Assembly (NCBI GenBank): GCA_922989275.2
Contig: OV277866.1
Coordinates: 29,901,246 to 29,965,245 of the forward strand
Direction of reading: 5' to 3'
Length of the DNA stretch: 64,000 nucleotides
Origin: Gari tellinella
Taxonomy: Eukaryota; Mollusca; Bivalvia; Cardiida; Psammobiidae
Position 1 is the stretch's first letter. Each line of letters opens with the position of its first letter. Positions 11,561-21,432 of this stretch are shown piece after piece. A program made the position numbers and the translations under genes. The notes beneath the pieces were generated by a model that made no database searches, had not been told where the DNA came from, and saw nothing but the letters and a program-made list of their open reading frames with translations.

Positions 11561-11700
11561 TTCGACAAGCTATATAGCGAACAATGATTCTAACCAACAA
11601 AGACTAAACATGTCCTTTATCTGCGTTATTTATCCATAAGTCAATACAATTGGACTTCTTTAAAAAAAAAATAAAGAAAAAAGGAAAAAAAAACTTTTGA

Positions 11701-11772
11701 TTCGAATGAGACTCGAACCTATGACCTTTTGATTGTTAGTCAACCACACTACCGACTGAGCTATCAGCACTT
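11701..11772 (-). tRNA. tRNA-like sequence (Val-AAC-like), probably SINE or pseudogene
   Basis: On the minus strand TAGCTCAGTCGGTAG (box A) and GGTTCGAGTCT (box B) are correctly spaced. Between them is a plausible anticodon loop CTAACAA with a 4-bp stem, which would read AAC (Val). The acceptor arms do not pair and the D stem is poor, so a functional tRNA is unlikely. A T-rich Pol III terminator-like tract follows (A-rich on plus at about 11662-11692). Confidence 0.4.
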
Positions 11773-12502
11773 AGGTAGAATAGTGGTACATGTATGAGCT
11801 GGGTGCTGGGATCCTAACACCTTTTATTCATATGCTAATCTAGGACCAGTGGCGATACGGAGTACAAAACGACTGATGTACGTTTTATAATTTTCATTAA
11901 AATTAATTCAGATAGCACAGCTAGTATAAGATTGAATGAAGAATTAATTATTATGATATATTTCCACGTAACCATGTGAATTTAAAAGCTTTTTGTATTA
12001 CTTTCAGAATTTATTTTAACTTGCTGAATGTTAGAAATGTTTTATTTAAGATGTCATAAATTTCCCTTCTGCCAATTTCATTGAAAAGTGCAATACTTGC
12101 GTTCTTTGAATAGATTCCCGTAAGGGTAATCACTGACGCCTTTGGTGTCATTTGTATTTGTATGCACGGGTCTTGCACCGACGGGGTGAAATAGACTGTG
12201 CGTTTGCTGCTCTTTTACAAGAGCAGCAATCGAGTGCCTGACTATGTCTGTAAGTCACTCGGCTTCTTTGAGTGCTTGGCTATGTCTGTAAGTCACTCAG
12301 TTTTTTTCCTTTGCACCATTCCTTTAAGGGGATAGTGCATCAATGGATAGAAGTCCGACATATGGTCGTCGGATTCTTCCACTTCCAACTAGTACATTCC
12401 CAAAATGGTCTGCTTTATTTCTGCGTTCGATTCTCAAAGCTTGCTTAAATCAAACATACATACTTCTTTTAAAGCTTTAGTATGTATGTTTGTTCTAAGT
12501 AA

Positions 12503-12674
12503 TAATAAAACGTCTCTAATACGACCACTTAATTATGTTAATTATTACGGTTTTACAATAGTTTGATTGCTTAAAGCAAGGTGGCAGTAAAACGAGGAGC
12601 TTTCTTAAACTGTCACCTGTCTTTAAACACTCAATTAGCCTTCTTTTAGTGGTCGTAATAGAGAGGTTTTACTA
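12503..12674. mobile_element. TA-type MITE with H3 core
   Basis: Left CGTCTCTAATACGACCAC and right GTGGTCGTAATAGAGAG are inverted, near TA dinucleotides. The interior holds TTAAAGCAAGGTGGCAGTAA and a diverged complement CTGTCACC. A better-preserved hairpin of this type is at 28602. Confidence 0.65.
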
Positions 12675-12846
12675 TTTATAGCAATAGAGTTGTGTTCGAC
12701 TGATTACAGTGGAACCTTTGAATCCCGAACACCTATATTATACTTCAAATAAACATTAACTGGCGAGATGCTTTCCGTTGGCGCAGAAATTGAGTGTAAC
12801 CTGTCACGAATTCGCCTATAACATCCAGATGCCCGTTGCGTGTTAT

Positions 12847-12864
12847 CCCCCCCCCCCCCCCCCC
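12847..12864. repeat. C18 homopolymer
   Basis: Eighteen C in a row, followed by CACCACCACCACC. Confidence 0.95.
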
Positions 12865-12921
12865 TCACCACCACCACCTTTCACAAAAACGTAACACAAA
12901 CACATAGTATTAGTGTTTTCT

Positions 12922-13275
12922 TCTGACCTGTCGGAGTTATTTTTAGATTGGAACTTTCTAAAATTTTAAAAGGGATGAGTTTTCTCTACATCCAGTTAGA
13001 GATACGGATAGCTACAATTTTTGTGCGTAATGTCACGGAGTAATTAGAGCTCGCTCTAATTACTCCGTGGCAATATACAGTAGAGGATACATTATTCTTT
13101 TCCGTTTAAACGCAATGCACTAAACTGGGGAAAATTACTTTTAGAAAGGTTAACTATGGTTTTAATCTGAGTAGCAAACAGGGGTGCCTGGTTTAAATTT
13201 TCATTTTCGTTTTGCTTGATATTGAAATTCCTATAATGCGGCGTCTGATCAGAGTCTACACTGTTTGCCTATTTC
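12922..13275. mobile_element. R4 left end plus degraded family A MITE
   Basis: TCTGACCTGTCGGAG at 12922 is the R4 terminal repeat (compare 20942 and 59066). A perfect palindrome with 17-bp arms, CACGGAGTAATTAGAGC, spans 13034-13069. At 13074 TACAGTAGAGGATAC and TTTCCGTTTAAACGC mark a degraded family A MITE ending in a half H1 core (GGCGTCTGATCAG, about 13240). Confidence 0.55.
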
Positions 13276-13492
13276 CCTTTTGTAGGATGGAGTAAATACA
13301 AGAATGAGGAGAAGGCGTTATTCTTTCCAAATAAACGCGTTAAAGCTATTATTTCCATCGGAAACAATTCATATCTTGCAGTCAACAATGAGTGGTCGTT
13401 AAGTACTTTGTTGTTGATTAAAACAAAATTAAGGCTAAAAGATCATTCAAATATCTTTATTACATGAGATAGAAACACATAGTATCCCTTTC

Positions 13493-13735
13493 CCACATAG
13501 AAGCGACTTTTAGCGTATTTAATTTATTCCTCCGCTGAACAAAATAGTTCCTATTTTAAACAGTTTTAAACATGCTCCATAAGATATAATGTCTACATAT
13601 TAGCAGATGGTAGCTTAAACCAGGCTGAAAGTAAAGCAGAAATCGCCTTAAGGCGCCTTCTGCATTACTTTCAACCTGCTTTAAGTGGTCCTTTATTTTC
13701 ATTACTAGAAATAGGCAATTGGGTAAAGGGGTAAA
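13493..13735. mobile_element. Diverged TTAACCC-type MITE with H2 core
   Basis: The internal order is the same as in the intact copies at 28164 and 29356: CCCTTTCCCA, ATTTATTCCTCCGCTGA, an H2 hairpin (about 13616-13686), then ACTAGAAATAGGC and GGGTAAAGGGG. The terminal TTAA is no longer clear on either side. Confidence 0.65.
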
Positions 13736-14081
13736 TATGCTTAAAGTTGAACCTATACATACCTACACATTTTTATGAACACTTTGTTGTATTTGCATAT
13801 TAAAGGGATACGTTGCCAGTAGGTAGTTCTGTAATAGCGGAAACACTTTTTGGGACAACTGTATGCATGTATCATAGCCAATAATGCAGACGCAGGTGAA
13901 ACACACAACATTCTATAAATGAAATTGGCAGATGCAAAAAGACATTTGCCCTCATCTCTTTTAGACTTTTTCTTCCACTTGAATTACAGAAGCAAACAAT
14001 GTATATCCAGATCAAACAGCAAGTAACTGATCTGATCAGAATTTAGCCGGCACTCAGCAATCAGAAAACAATAACAAAATA

Positions 14082-14269
14082 TTAACCCATTGTCACTAAC
14101 AAACAGCGTACTTATGTTTGAATTTGAATTTCTAAAAGTACACTTGTCGTATGCTAGCATTAGTTATCTGAACAGGGCATACACTGTTTGCCATTTTGAA
14201 ATATTTTTAACACAACCCTAAAAAGTAAAGAATGGACTAGACCTAATTGGAAATTAACATGTCAGTTAA
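14082..14269. mobile_element. TTAACCC-type MITE, H1-related, sharing a TTAA with its neighbour
   Basis: It starts TTAACCCATTGTCAC at 14082. The interior has ACTTGTCGTATGC and GCATACACTGTTTGCC. It ends at a TTAA at 14266-14269, which is also the left TTAA of the next element. The hairpin is mostly lost. Confidence 0.5.
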
Positions 14270-14487
14270 CCCTTATCCTGCTGATTTGTCGTCTGCTTCA
14301 AATATAATGTCAGAAAAAATATAATAACTAATTTTGATCTTTTTAAATCTAAAAAAAAGTACTTTTCGAGTGACAAACAGCTTAGATCCAGATCAGACGC
14401 TATGTAACGCGGCATCTTATCTGATCTGAATCCAGATTGTTTGCAAATATAAGTCAAGTCCCGCTTAGCACGATAATTAAGGGTTAA
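14266..14487. mobile_element. TTAACCC-type MITE with H1 core
   Basis: TTAACCCTTATCCTGCTGA at the left and ATTAAGGGTTAA at the right (14484-14487) give TTAA target sites and inverted CCCTT termini, as in piggyBac-like or Kolobok-like elements. The H1 hairpin lies at about 14380-14445. Confidence 0.75.
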
Positions 14488-15650
14488 GGAGCAGTGACTC
14501 GCGCCTTTAGTTTTGCCGGGGCCTTTTTACTATCCCGGAGCAGAAACTTGAACTTTGACACGAGTTACCCAGATCAATCCGTGTCAAATAGTTTGGATCA
14601 TGATCCGACATAGATAGTCTAAATGAATACGACATCGTTTCCTATAGAATTGCATTCAGTTTCAAAGTTTTTCACACAAAACACTCAAATCAAAATTGTT
14701 TTCAGAGTAATTTCCGACACATAATTGTTGGGGGTCTGATCTTGATCCAAACTGTTTGCAATAGAATAGAAAATACATGTATCATTTGTCTGTGTTTTTC
14801 ATACAAATATATCTTATTCGAAACATATTTACGCATTTCCATCATATTAATCTTATATGTGAAAATCACTCCTTAAAAAGAAATTCGAAAAATGTATGTT
14901 TTAATTTAATTTTAATTTTGTTTTTTACCATTTTAGCTATCAATTAGTTTTGATCCGATTGGTTAACAGTTTGCAAATTGACGTTTAGACAAATTACTTA
15001 GTCTGAACATAATTCATACTATCGTTTGTTAAGTGTGGATGTACGAGTAATATACTAGTGAAAGATTCGATCGATAATGCTGGTCAGGGTATAATTGATG
15101 TAGAACGCGAATGTTTAGTAACAATTTAATCAGCAGATAAACACAAATGGCTTTTCAGAGGTCCCGCTGAGAATAAGAACGAGTCCGGAACCAGTGTTCC
15201 GGAGGCAGCCGAATGATAACGAAGCATTTGTGATTTCTTATCAATGCTAAGATGATCAAGCGATTCCCGATAGTCTGCCTAACAAATCGATAATTGATCT
15301 CGTGGACCAAGGGAAATAATGGTTTACGTCTGATATACTAAAGTGAGCAAGAACGTCAATATGTAAATATGGCCTGCATTCTTGGACATGACTGTCAAAC
15401 AGCTATAAATTGTTACCTGTCTTTAATAAAACCAATTAGCCGTCGTATTTTTGTGGTCGTAAAAGAGAGTTTTTTTTCTGTATTGTGCATGTCTTTATAG
15501 CTCTCAAAAGTCTATTAAATATCATGTATTTATAGATTCTTGTTTTGTTAATTCTTTTTTTCATTCATTAAATACGTTTCATATTTGGTAAAAGTTGGGA
15601 GAAGTTGTTCTTCAATCGTGCTTTTATGGGGTGGGTACGAAATGACCAAA

Positions 15651-15951
15651 CATATGGATTCGAAGTTACTACTGGATTTGATAACTGTTCAAATAATTAT
15701 AAAACCAGCAGAATAAGAATTTGTTTTCATTTCTGAGCAAACATATTACCCGATCTAACATATATCTTATTAAATTTTGCGTAAAAATAATGAAATATAT
15801 GTAATAAAATTTTTTTTTTAGAGGGTACGAAATGACCAAAAATATGGGTACGAAATGACTAGTGAATTTGAAAGGGTACGAAATGACCAAAAATATGGGT
15901 ACGAAATGACCAAAAAAATAGGGTACGAAAAGGCGTGGGTACGAAATGACC
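15651..15951 (-). repeat. Right arm of the GGTCATTTCGTACCC foldback pair
   Basis: Inverse complement of 10558-10910. It starts CATATGGATTCGAAG and ends with five to six GGGTACGAAATGACC units (about 15822-15951). It lacks the palindrome present in the left arm. One extra unit lies just outside at about 15633-15648. Confidence 0.85.
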
Positions 15952-16372
15952 ATAACTCTATTTTCCCTGGAGGAGCATGCCACATTCCAAGTAAGAGTGC
16001 GTTCAAAAAATGAATTAGATTTGCGCCTGACGTCGACGTGTACACCCTCAATCACAGTTTGCTTCCTACAGACCTGCTTTATGATTTATCAAAACGGAAC
16101 GTAAATGTAAATGGTTCTGTTGCAGATCTGAATCTTACTCATTGTCGGTTTGAAATTAACATCCATGATTTTGTCGTGACGTCAATGTTGTTTATTTTTT
16201 TATTCAATTTTTTGCATATATTTATGTACTTTATCACCTGTTTTGAAGGCGGGAAATGCCCCCAGAACGCACCAGAGACCATCTAGAAATGAAATTTTTC
16301 CGGGGGAGCATGGGTCCGGGGGCCCTAGTATAAGAGTGCGTACACTTCCTAATTGGTCTAGCTACGCCCCTG

Positions 16373-16675
16373 CTCAGGGTACTGCGGTTTCAGAGAAGAA
16401 AATTTTTTAAGTTTTTATTGAAACGATATATTTTTAGCTCCTGTGACCTAGATATGCAACAGACCGAAACCATTTGAACAATTTTTAAAGAAGACCATAT
16501 AAGGATCATTCCTGTCAAGTTTGGTTAAAATCCATCCAGTAGTTTAGGAGGAGATGTCGTTTAAAGAAATTGTTGACGACGGAGGACGGAGGACGGACGA
16601 CGAACGACGACGGACAACGGACACAGGACGATCAAAATAGCTCACCTTGGCACTTTGTGCCAGGTGACCTAAAAA
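16373..16675. repeat. Bivalve-type 318-bp repeat (right part) with GAC-rich tail
   Basis: Resumes the array split at 10072 with CTCAGGGTACTGCGG and AGCTCCTGTGACCTAGATATG. It then runs into CATCCAGTAGTTTAGGAGG, a GGACGGACGACG tract (about 16575-16630), and a hairpin tail GCTCACCTTGGCAC...GTGCCAGGTGACC (about 16642-16672). This end structure is familiar from bivalve genomes. Confidence 0.8.
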
Positions 16676-16721
16676 GTAAAACAAGGACTAAACTCTTTCA
16701 AATATTAGATAGAGGATAACT

Positions 16722-16876
16722 GTTTTTTTCAGTGTAAGATCGAAATTTAATCCATTGAGTGAACATCAGACGTTATATTTTCACGAGTGGCGAAGCCACG
16801 AGTAAAAATATAACAGGCTGATGTTCACGAAATTGATTAAATTTCGATCTTACACTGAAAAAACACAGTTATTCTA
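16722..16876. mobile_element. Palindromic MITE, ~70-bp arms
   Basis: GGATAACTG and CAGTGTAAGATCGAAATTTAA on the left are inverted on the right, ending CAGTTATTC. The centre is GAGTGGCGAAGCCACGAG. The arms are nearly complete inverse complements, so the element folds into one long hairpin. Confidence 0.8.
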
Positions 16877-17271
16877 TTTATTTATGCTTTTAAGCCACTT
16901 TTTAAACGAAATTGTTTAAAAATTGAAAGCGAACGTACATTATTTATCCCGTGTTGAGCCCCACGTTTTATGTCGAACACATGTGCGTGACAGTTGGCGG
17001 TATAATGACGTCACTTATTTGTTGATTTGACGTCATCCGAATGACTTCGTTGCTCCCGAGTTTGGATTCGTGCTCTTCCGGTGAGTAATTCGCGACAAAT
17101 CGAACTGCCGGAATTTAACGATAAGACACGATTGACTACGATTCTTGGGAAGCCCTACGGGGAAAATTCATAATAAAAGCGATTGATGATAATCCACTGC
17201 AGTGGATTACCAAGTGATCATCCACTGCTTTTTCGTGGTAATCCACCGAAAAGCATAAATAAAATGAAATG
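16876..17271. repeat. Possible TIR element, TTTATTTATGCTTTT ends
   Basis: TTTATTTATGCTTTT at about 16876 is inverted as AAAAGCATAAATAAA at about 17257. Inside is a palindrome AATCCACTGCAGTGGATT near 17190. No coding potential. Confidence 0.45.
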
Positions 17272-17968
17272 TTTATAGTTTCAAAGGGTAAACATATTTC
17301 ACTTTGTGAACACATTCTCCTGTTTACAAGTTGATGGAAAGGTTCCCTTGAACAAGGTAAACTTTAAAAATAATGCATGTTATGCATGCTTACAGTGAAC
17401 ATAATATTTATGGAGCGCATTCGTTGCCAAAAATCCAGACATGCAATTACCCAGTTTTCAATTATTGTTTGGCCAAAAACGATATGTATTTGTATAAATG
17501 TCGTTTAGAATCATGCAAACTTAACATGTAAATGTCTGTTTACATGTGTATACTGTATTCCATAAAAAGGTATTTATAGTTTATACTTTAAACACTTGCA
17601 ATTCTTTCATGTAAAGCTGTTAACAAGGGAACCAAAATCCACGATTTAATGTTACTTTCTAAGACAGAACTACATATAACCAACATTTGAAATAAACATT
17701 TTCCGCCTGGAAGAATTGAAAGTACGCTTTGCGAAAGACGTTTCACCTTTTGCAAACAGACACCATACAATGAACTTCGGATATTCGCCAATGTACAACG
17801 GACAATCTAGAAAGTAACAAATGAGTCACGAGGGCGTGTCTTAGCTACATAAGCCCCTCCTTCGACGCGTCAATTTTCCTTCGTGAAGTTTCGGTATTTC
17901 CTAGAACGTATGCTAAGAACTCTGAGGTGTTCCGAGTGACTATAATTCTGTTTTACTTTCAACCTGCT
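17272..17968. other. No gene recognised; half of an H2 hairpin at the right edge
   Basis: AT-rich, with no recognisable protein. At about 17945-17972 the right arm of an H2 hairpin (TTTTACTTTCAACCTGC) leads into the TTAA where the next element inserted. The remainder of that host MITE continues at 18500-18549 (ACTAGAAATAGGC and GGTAAAGGGTTAA). Confidence 0.45.
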
Positions 17969-18499
17969 TTAAAGGGACTCGCAACCGGATGGTGTTCTTG
18001 TCAAAATAAAATAAAATACTCAAATAAAAGCAAATTTGTGGCATTATTTGGCTTTTGACATTAAAAACATATGATCAGTCCAAAAAACGTCTCAAGAATC
18101 GTCACCGAATCTTAGTTTTTTAGATATTTTCCATCGTTTTTCCATAGCGTTAGCTAACGGTATAGTTGTTGTTGTTGCTTCTCTACACGGGGTCAGACAT
18201 AAACACGAGCCGAATAATGTTCTATTAATAGCTATCATTGAAGTACGTTAATTCGCTACCATATATATAGAGAGCGTCCGTAGCCGAGGGCATAGAGGCG
18301 ATGCCTCATTTTTCAGTTTTGTCTCCGCATGGATGGTCACGGGTTCGGATCCCACCAGAGCCTCTTCTTTTTTTTTTTGAAATGCATTTTTTAACAGAAT
18401 TTATTATCCTAAACTAATTTTTACCCATTTATATAAGCATTTGACCTATATTTACAAATTACTATTTTTAATGCTTGATCCGGTTGCGAGCTTCTTTAA
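17969..18499. mobile_element. TTAA element carrying a tRNA-like unit, copy 1
   Basis: The TTAA at 17969-17972 and 18496-18499 flanks AGGGACTCGCAACCGG and CCGGTTGCGAGCTTCT, an inverted pair with two mismatches. A left arm of about 240 bp appears identical to copy 2 at 18637. The right arm (AACAGAATTTATTATCC...) is similar but diverged. A tRNA-like unit occupies the middle. It is inserted in the 3' half of an H2-bearing TTAACCC MITE. TTAA targeting suggests the piggyBac or Kolobok superfamily; no transposase is present. Confidence 0.8.
18274..18363 (+). tRNA. tRNA-like Pol III unit inside TTAA element copy 1 (class II-like)
   Basis: TAGCCGAGGGC near 18281 fits box A with one mismatch. GGTTCGGATCC near 18342 fits box B with one mismatch. 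A GCC...GGC D stem can form and the length (~88 nt) resembles Leu/Ser tRNAs with a long variable arm. T-stem and acceptor pairing are poor, so it is a tRNA-derived relic or SINE head rather than a working tRNA. An 11-T tract follows at about 18368. Confidence 0.5.
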
Positions 18500-18636
18500 G
18501 TAGTCACCTATTTTCAATACTAGAAATAGGCTATCAGGTAAAGGGTTAATGTTACTAAGTCTTCACAGGTACACTGTTTCAAAGGACCCATAGATGCACC
18601 AATAGGGTTCAAATGGTTAAAGAAGCTGAGCCCACC

Positions 18637-19180
18637 TTAAAGGGACTCGCAACCGGATGGTGTTCTTGTCAAAATAAAATAAAATACTCAAATAAAAGCA
18701 AATTTGTGGCATTATTTGGCTTTTGACATTAAAAACATATGATCAGTCCAAAAAACGTCTCAAGAATCGTCACCGAATCTTAGTTTTTTAGATATTTTCC
18801 ATCGTTTTTCCATAGCGTTAGCTAACGGTATAGTTGTTGTTGTTGCTTCTCTACACGGGGTCAGACATAAACACGAGCCGAATTACGAAGTTGTATGCAC
18901 TTCCGATCGCTACACATTGAAATACGTTAAATCGATCCGAGATAAACGGATAGTTCCGTGGTCCATTGGTCTAAGCGGTTTCCCCTATTTTGCCTTCTGT
19001 CCGCCAATGCCAGGCCCCGGGTTCGAATCCCACCAGAGACCAATATTTTTTTTTATTGAAATACATTTTTTTAAACAGAATTTCTTATCCTAAACTAATT
19101 CTTTACCATTTATATAAGCGTTTGACACATATTTACAAATTACTATTTTTAATGCACCATCTGGTTGCGAGTCGCTTTAA
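18637..19180. mobile_element. TTAA element carrying a tRNA-like unit, copy 2
   Basis: The TTAA at 18637-18640 and 19177-19180 flanks AGGGACTCGCAACCGG and CATCTGGTTGCGAGTCGCT. The left arm matches copy 1 with no difference that I can see for about 240 bp. From the middle on, a different tRNA-like sequence is carried, and the right arm differs from copy 1 at many sites. Like copy 1 it abuts an H2-type hairpin (19177-19253), so both inserted at a TTAA at the edge of such a hairpin. Confidence 0.82.
18955..19043 (+). tRNA. tRNA-like Pol III unit inside TTAA element copy 2
   Basis: TGGTCCATTGG (about 18958) is a perfect box A and GGTTCGAATCC (about 19019) a perfect box B, about 50 bp apart. CCCGGGTTCGAATCCCACC gives a partial T arm. 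The anticodon arm cannot be folded convincingly. A T tract (about 19046-19054) follows. The sequence differs from the payload of copy 1 except around box B and the CCACCAGAG end. Confidence 0.55.
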
Positions 19181-19253
19181 AGCAAGATAAAAGTAAAGCA
19201 GTTAATCAAAAGCTGCCACAGGAGATTTCTGCTTTACTTTTATCTTGCTGTAA
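19177..19253. repeat. H2-type hairpin variant
   Basis: TTAAAGCAAGATAAAAGTAA pairs with TTACTTTTATCTTGCTGTAA across a ~25-bp loop. Same design as the H2 cores but with a different arm sequence. Confidence 0.75.
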
Positions 19254-19391
19254 GCAACCACTTTAACCATTTCACACATAGATGCACATGTTGGCAGTTT
19301 TTTTTAATTATTCCTATTACAAATTTAATGCATGTACCTTTTCATACTTCTACAAATATTATCCTGATAAAGAGTCATTGGAAACCTTGAG

Positions 19392-19600
19392 TCGTTTTAT
19401 AAAACTTTGTACGACGAATGTTGTCGTAAGTCAGATTATAAAAGTCTCAATTATTATTTATTTCTCAATCTAATCCTGTCTTGTAACATTTTTTTGGAAT
19501 CGTCTTGAAAATGTCACAAGACAGGATTAAATAGAGAAATCAGAAATTAAATGTATTTTAAAGTTTTGACTTACGACAACAATGTTTATGAAACGGGCCC
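19392..19600. mobile_element. MITE with GGGCCCGTTT-type end (family D)
   Basis: The left TTTTATAAAACTTTG...GTTGTCGTAAGTCA is inverted on the right as TGACTTACGACAAC...GTTTATGAAACGGGCCC. The inner hairpin is AATCCTGTCTTGT and its complement (about 19471-19529). A related element at 33593 has the same GGGCCCGTTTTA end. Confidence 0.65.
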
Positions 19601-19628
19601 CTGCCCTGCATCTAGGCAGATGGATGTT

Positions 19629-19695
19629 TAAAGCAGGCACATGTAAAGCAGAAAAGCTCTTTCAGGAACTATCTGCTTTACTTCAGTCTGCTTAA
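19629..19695. repeat. H2-type hairpin fragment
   Basis: TTTAAAGCAGGCACATGTAA with GTAAAGCAGA pairs with TCTGCTTTAC...GTCTGCTTAA. It ends in the TTAA that starts the next element. Confidence 0.7.
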
Positions 19696-19942
19696 CCTAT
19701 TACCCCACATCCTGTTTCTAGTATTGAAGACACGTGACCACTTAAAGCAGGTTGAAAGTAAAGCAGAATGTGCCTTAAGGCACATTCTGCTTTACTTTCA
19801 GCCTGCTTTAAGCTACAGTCTGCTAGGAAATAGAAAACATTTCTTATGATACATATTCATGGCTGTAAAAATTGGAATTAATTCTTTAGTGGATGAATAA
19901 ATGAAAGGCGTAAAAAGGTGTATTTATGGGGTAATGGGTTAA
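19692..19942. mobile_element. TTAACCC-type MITE with perfect H2 core
   Basis: TTAACCTATTACCCC at the left and GGGGTAATGGGTTAA at the right. The internal H2 hairpin (about 19742-19813) is nearly perfect over 34-bp arms. It lies in the opposite orientation to the copy at 28164. Confidence 0.8.
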
Positions 19943-19971
19943 GCAAGCACCTGTCTGTCAAACTGGCTACA

Positions 19972-20216
19972 TACAGTGGAGAAAACGTTATTCTTTCCCA
20001 ATAAACGCGTTTACGCTAAAACTATTATTTCTATTGCAAACAGTTTGGAGCCAGATCAGACGCTGGGTAACCCGGCGTCTGATCAGGCTCCAAACTGTTT
20101 GTCAGACTCACCAATATGAACATGAATTATCAGAATTGTCCAAAAGTTGCACTTTTCTATGTTTTAGTGTTTTGCGGTTCGTTTAAACGGGAAAGAATAA
20201 CGTATTCTCCACTGTA
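19972..20216. mobile_element. Family A MITE (TACAGTGGAG ends, TA target) with H1 core
   Basis: TACAGTGGAGAAAACG at the left is inverted at the right (TTCTCCACTGTA). Subterminal TTCTTTCCC and GGGAAAGAATAACG are also inverted. The H1 hairpin at about 20033-20103 pairs GATCAGACGC across a GGGTAACCC centre. TA ends and CAGT termini fit Tc1/mariner. At least eight more copies lie in the window. Confidence 0.88.
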
Positions 20217-20941
20217 AAATCATAGGGCTAGGTAAACCCCCGGCGAACGATATTCCGGTAAGATCCGATTTAGTTTACTCCGCCCAAATTAATATTCGTA
20301 GTATTCCGTAAAAATTCCTTATAAGGTCATAGCAAAATTCGCTAGTTTTGCATTTGGAGAAATGTAATTCTCGACTTGCAAGAGTCAACTGTACACTGGA
20401 GAAATGTCAATGTCGGTCGTCAATCCGCAACTTTCGGTTTATATCTGTGTTCAAGTTTATTGAAAACAGATGATTTCAGTTTGATTTTCGGATGCAGTTC
20501 TTTGCTTGTGACGGTTTGAGGAATTTCATTCTGATCTGTAGGATTAATTTGTCCATTTCATGAAATGTAAAGCGAGTGTTTGCTTTGAACAAAGCAGAAA
20601 GTCAATTCTAAAAATAGCATTGTATGGTCATGAGACTCATGACTAACTTATGGACAAGTCACATTTATATTTTGTACAGTCGGGTTTGTATTTTATACAA
20701 ACTACAAAATAGATGTTAGCATCTACATGTCTAGATTATTGGCAACGATTGCGCTCCATAAATATTAGCTGCAGTTTAAACGGAATTAGAGGCAAAACTA
20801 TTGCAAGAATATGTTGAAATAAAATATTTCTTTCCAGCACAACTGAGCCAAAGGCTCAAGGTAAGCTGTTGTTATCGCACTGTGTCCGTTGTAGTCCGTT
20901 TTACGTTGTACGCTGTCCGTCGTCATTTATTGTTCGATTTG

Positions 20942-21432
20942 TCTGACCTGTCAGAGTTACTTTTAGAACAGGATAGTTCATAATAGTAAAACGATAACAG
21001 GGTAACATCGGATCTATATATTCGTATACTTTCCAACTTGAGATATAAGCATGATCCTCGTGCAGCACGAGACAGCTGCGCTAATTTTACTGATGTGTTA
21101 TTCATTCTCAATAAAAGTGTTTATGCTAAAACAAACTATTTTGTCCATTGCAAACAGGTTGGAGCCTGATCAGACGCCGGGTAACCCGGCGTCTGATCAG
21201 GCTCAAACCTGTTTGCCACCAAGATTAAAAAGATAAAATCAATTTTCTACAGTTTAGTGCATTGTGTTTGCGTTTATTCGAGAAATAATCATGTCTTCTC
21301 TACTGTACATTACACACAATAAATACAGCTGTCTGTATCCCTGGCTGACCGTACGGAAATCAACGAGTACGGTGATCATCCCTTTTAAAATTTTAGAATG
21401 TTCCAATCTAAAAATAACTCTGACAGGTCAGA
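20942..21432. mobile_element. R4 element with 26-bp TIRs enclosing a family A-like core
   Basis: TCTGACCTGTCAGAGTTAC at the left and GTTATTTTTAGA-type complement at the right (21407-21432) form the TIR. The terminal TCTGACCTGTCAGA is itself palindromic. Inside, 21090-21318 is family A-like without its first bases, with an H1 hairpin at about 21155-21217. A second copy is at 59066 and half copies at 12922 and 50136. Confidence 0.7.

Larger units (their letters stand above)
10073..16372. mobile_element. 6.3-kb non-autonomous hAT-type composite element
   Basis: The left end CAGGCGCGTAGCTA and the right end TAGCTACGCCCCTG are inverted with one mismatch. CTCAG flanks both sides (10068-10072 and 16373-16377). 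CAGGGGCGTAGC ends with a 5-bp duplication fit the hAT5-like group. Subterminal blocks with CCAGAGACCATCTAG and CCGGGGGAGCATG occur twice at the left (about 10270 and 10520) and once at the right (about 16265), all in the same direction. There is no transposase ORF; the interior is a foldback pair plus MITEs and a tRNA-like sequence. Confidence 0.7.

Noticed and set aside
11701..11772. Functional tRNA-Val gene
   Set aside because: Box A and B are good, but the acceptor arms do not pair and the D stem is broken; kept only as tRNA-like.
15669..16055. 128-codon open frame with repeated FVPIFLVISYP, and its mirror at 10428-10751
   Set aside because: Both frames are translations of the 21-bp foldback repeats, in opposite arms; the hydrophobic look comes from TTT-rich spacers.
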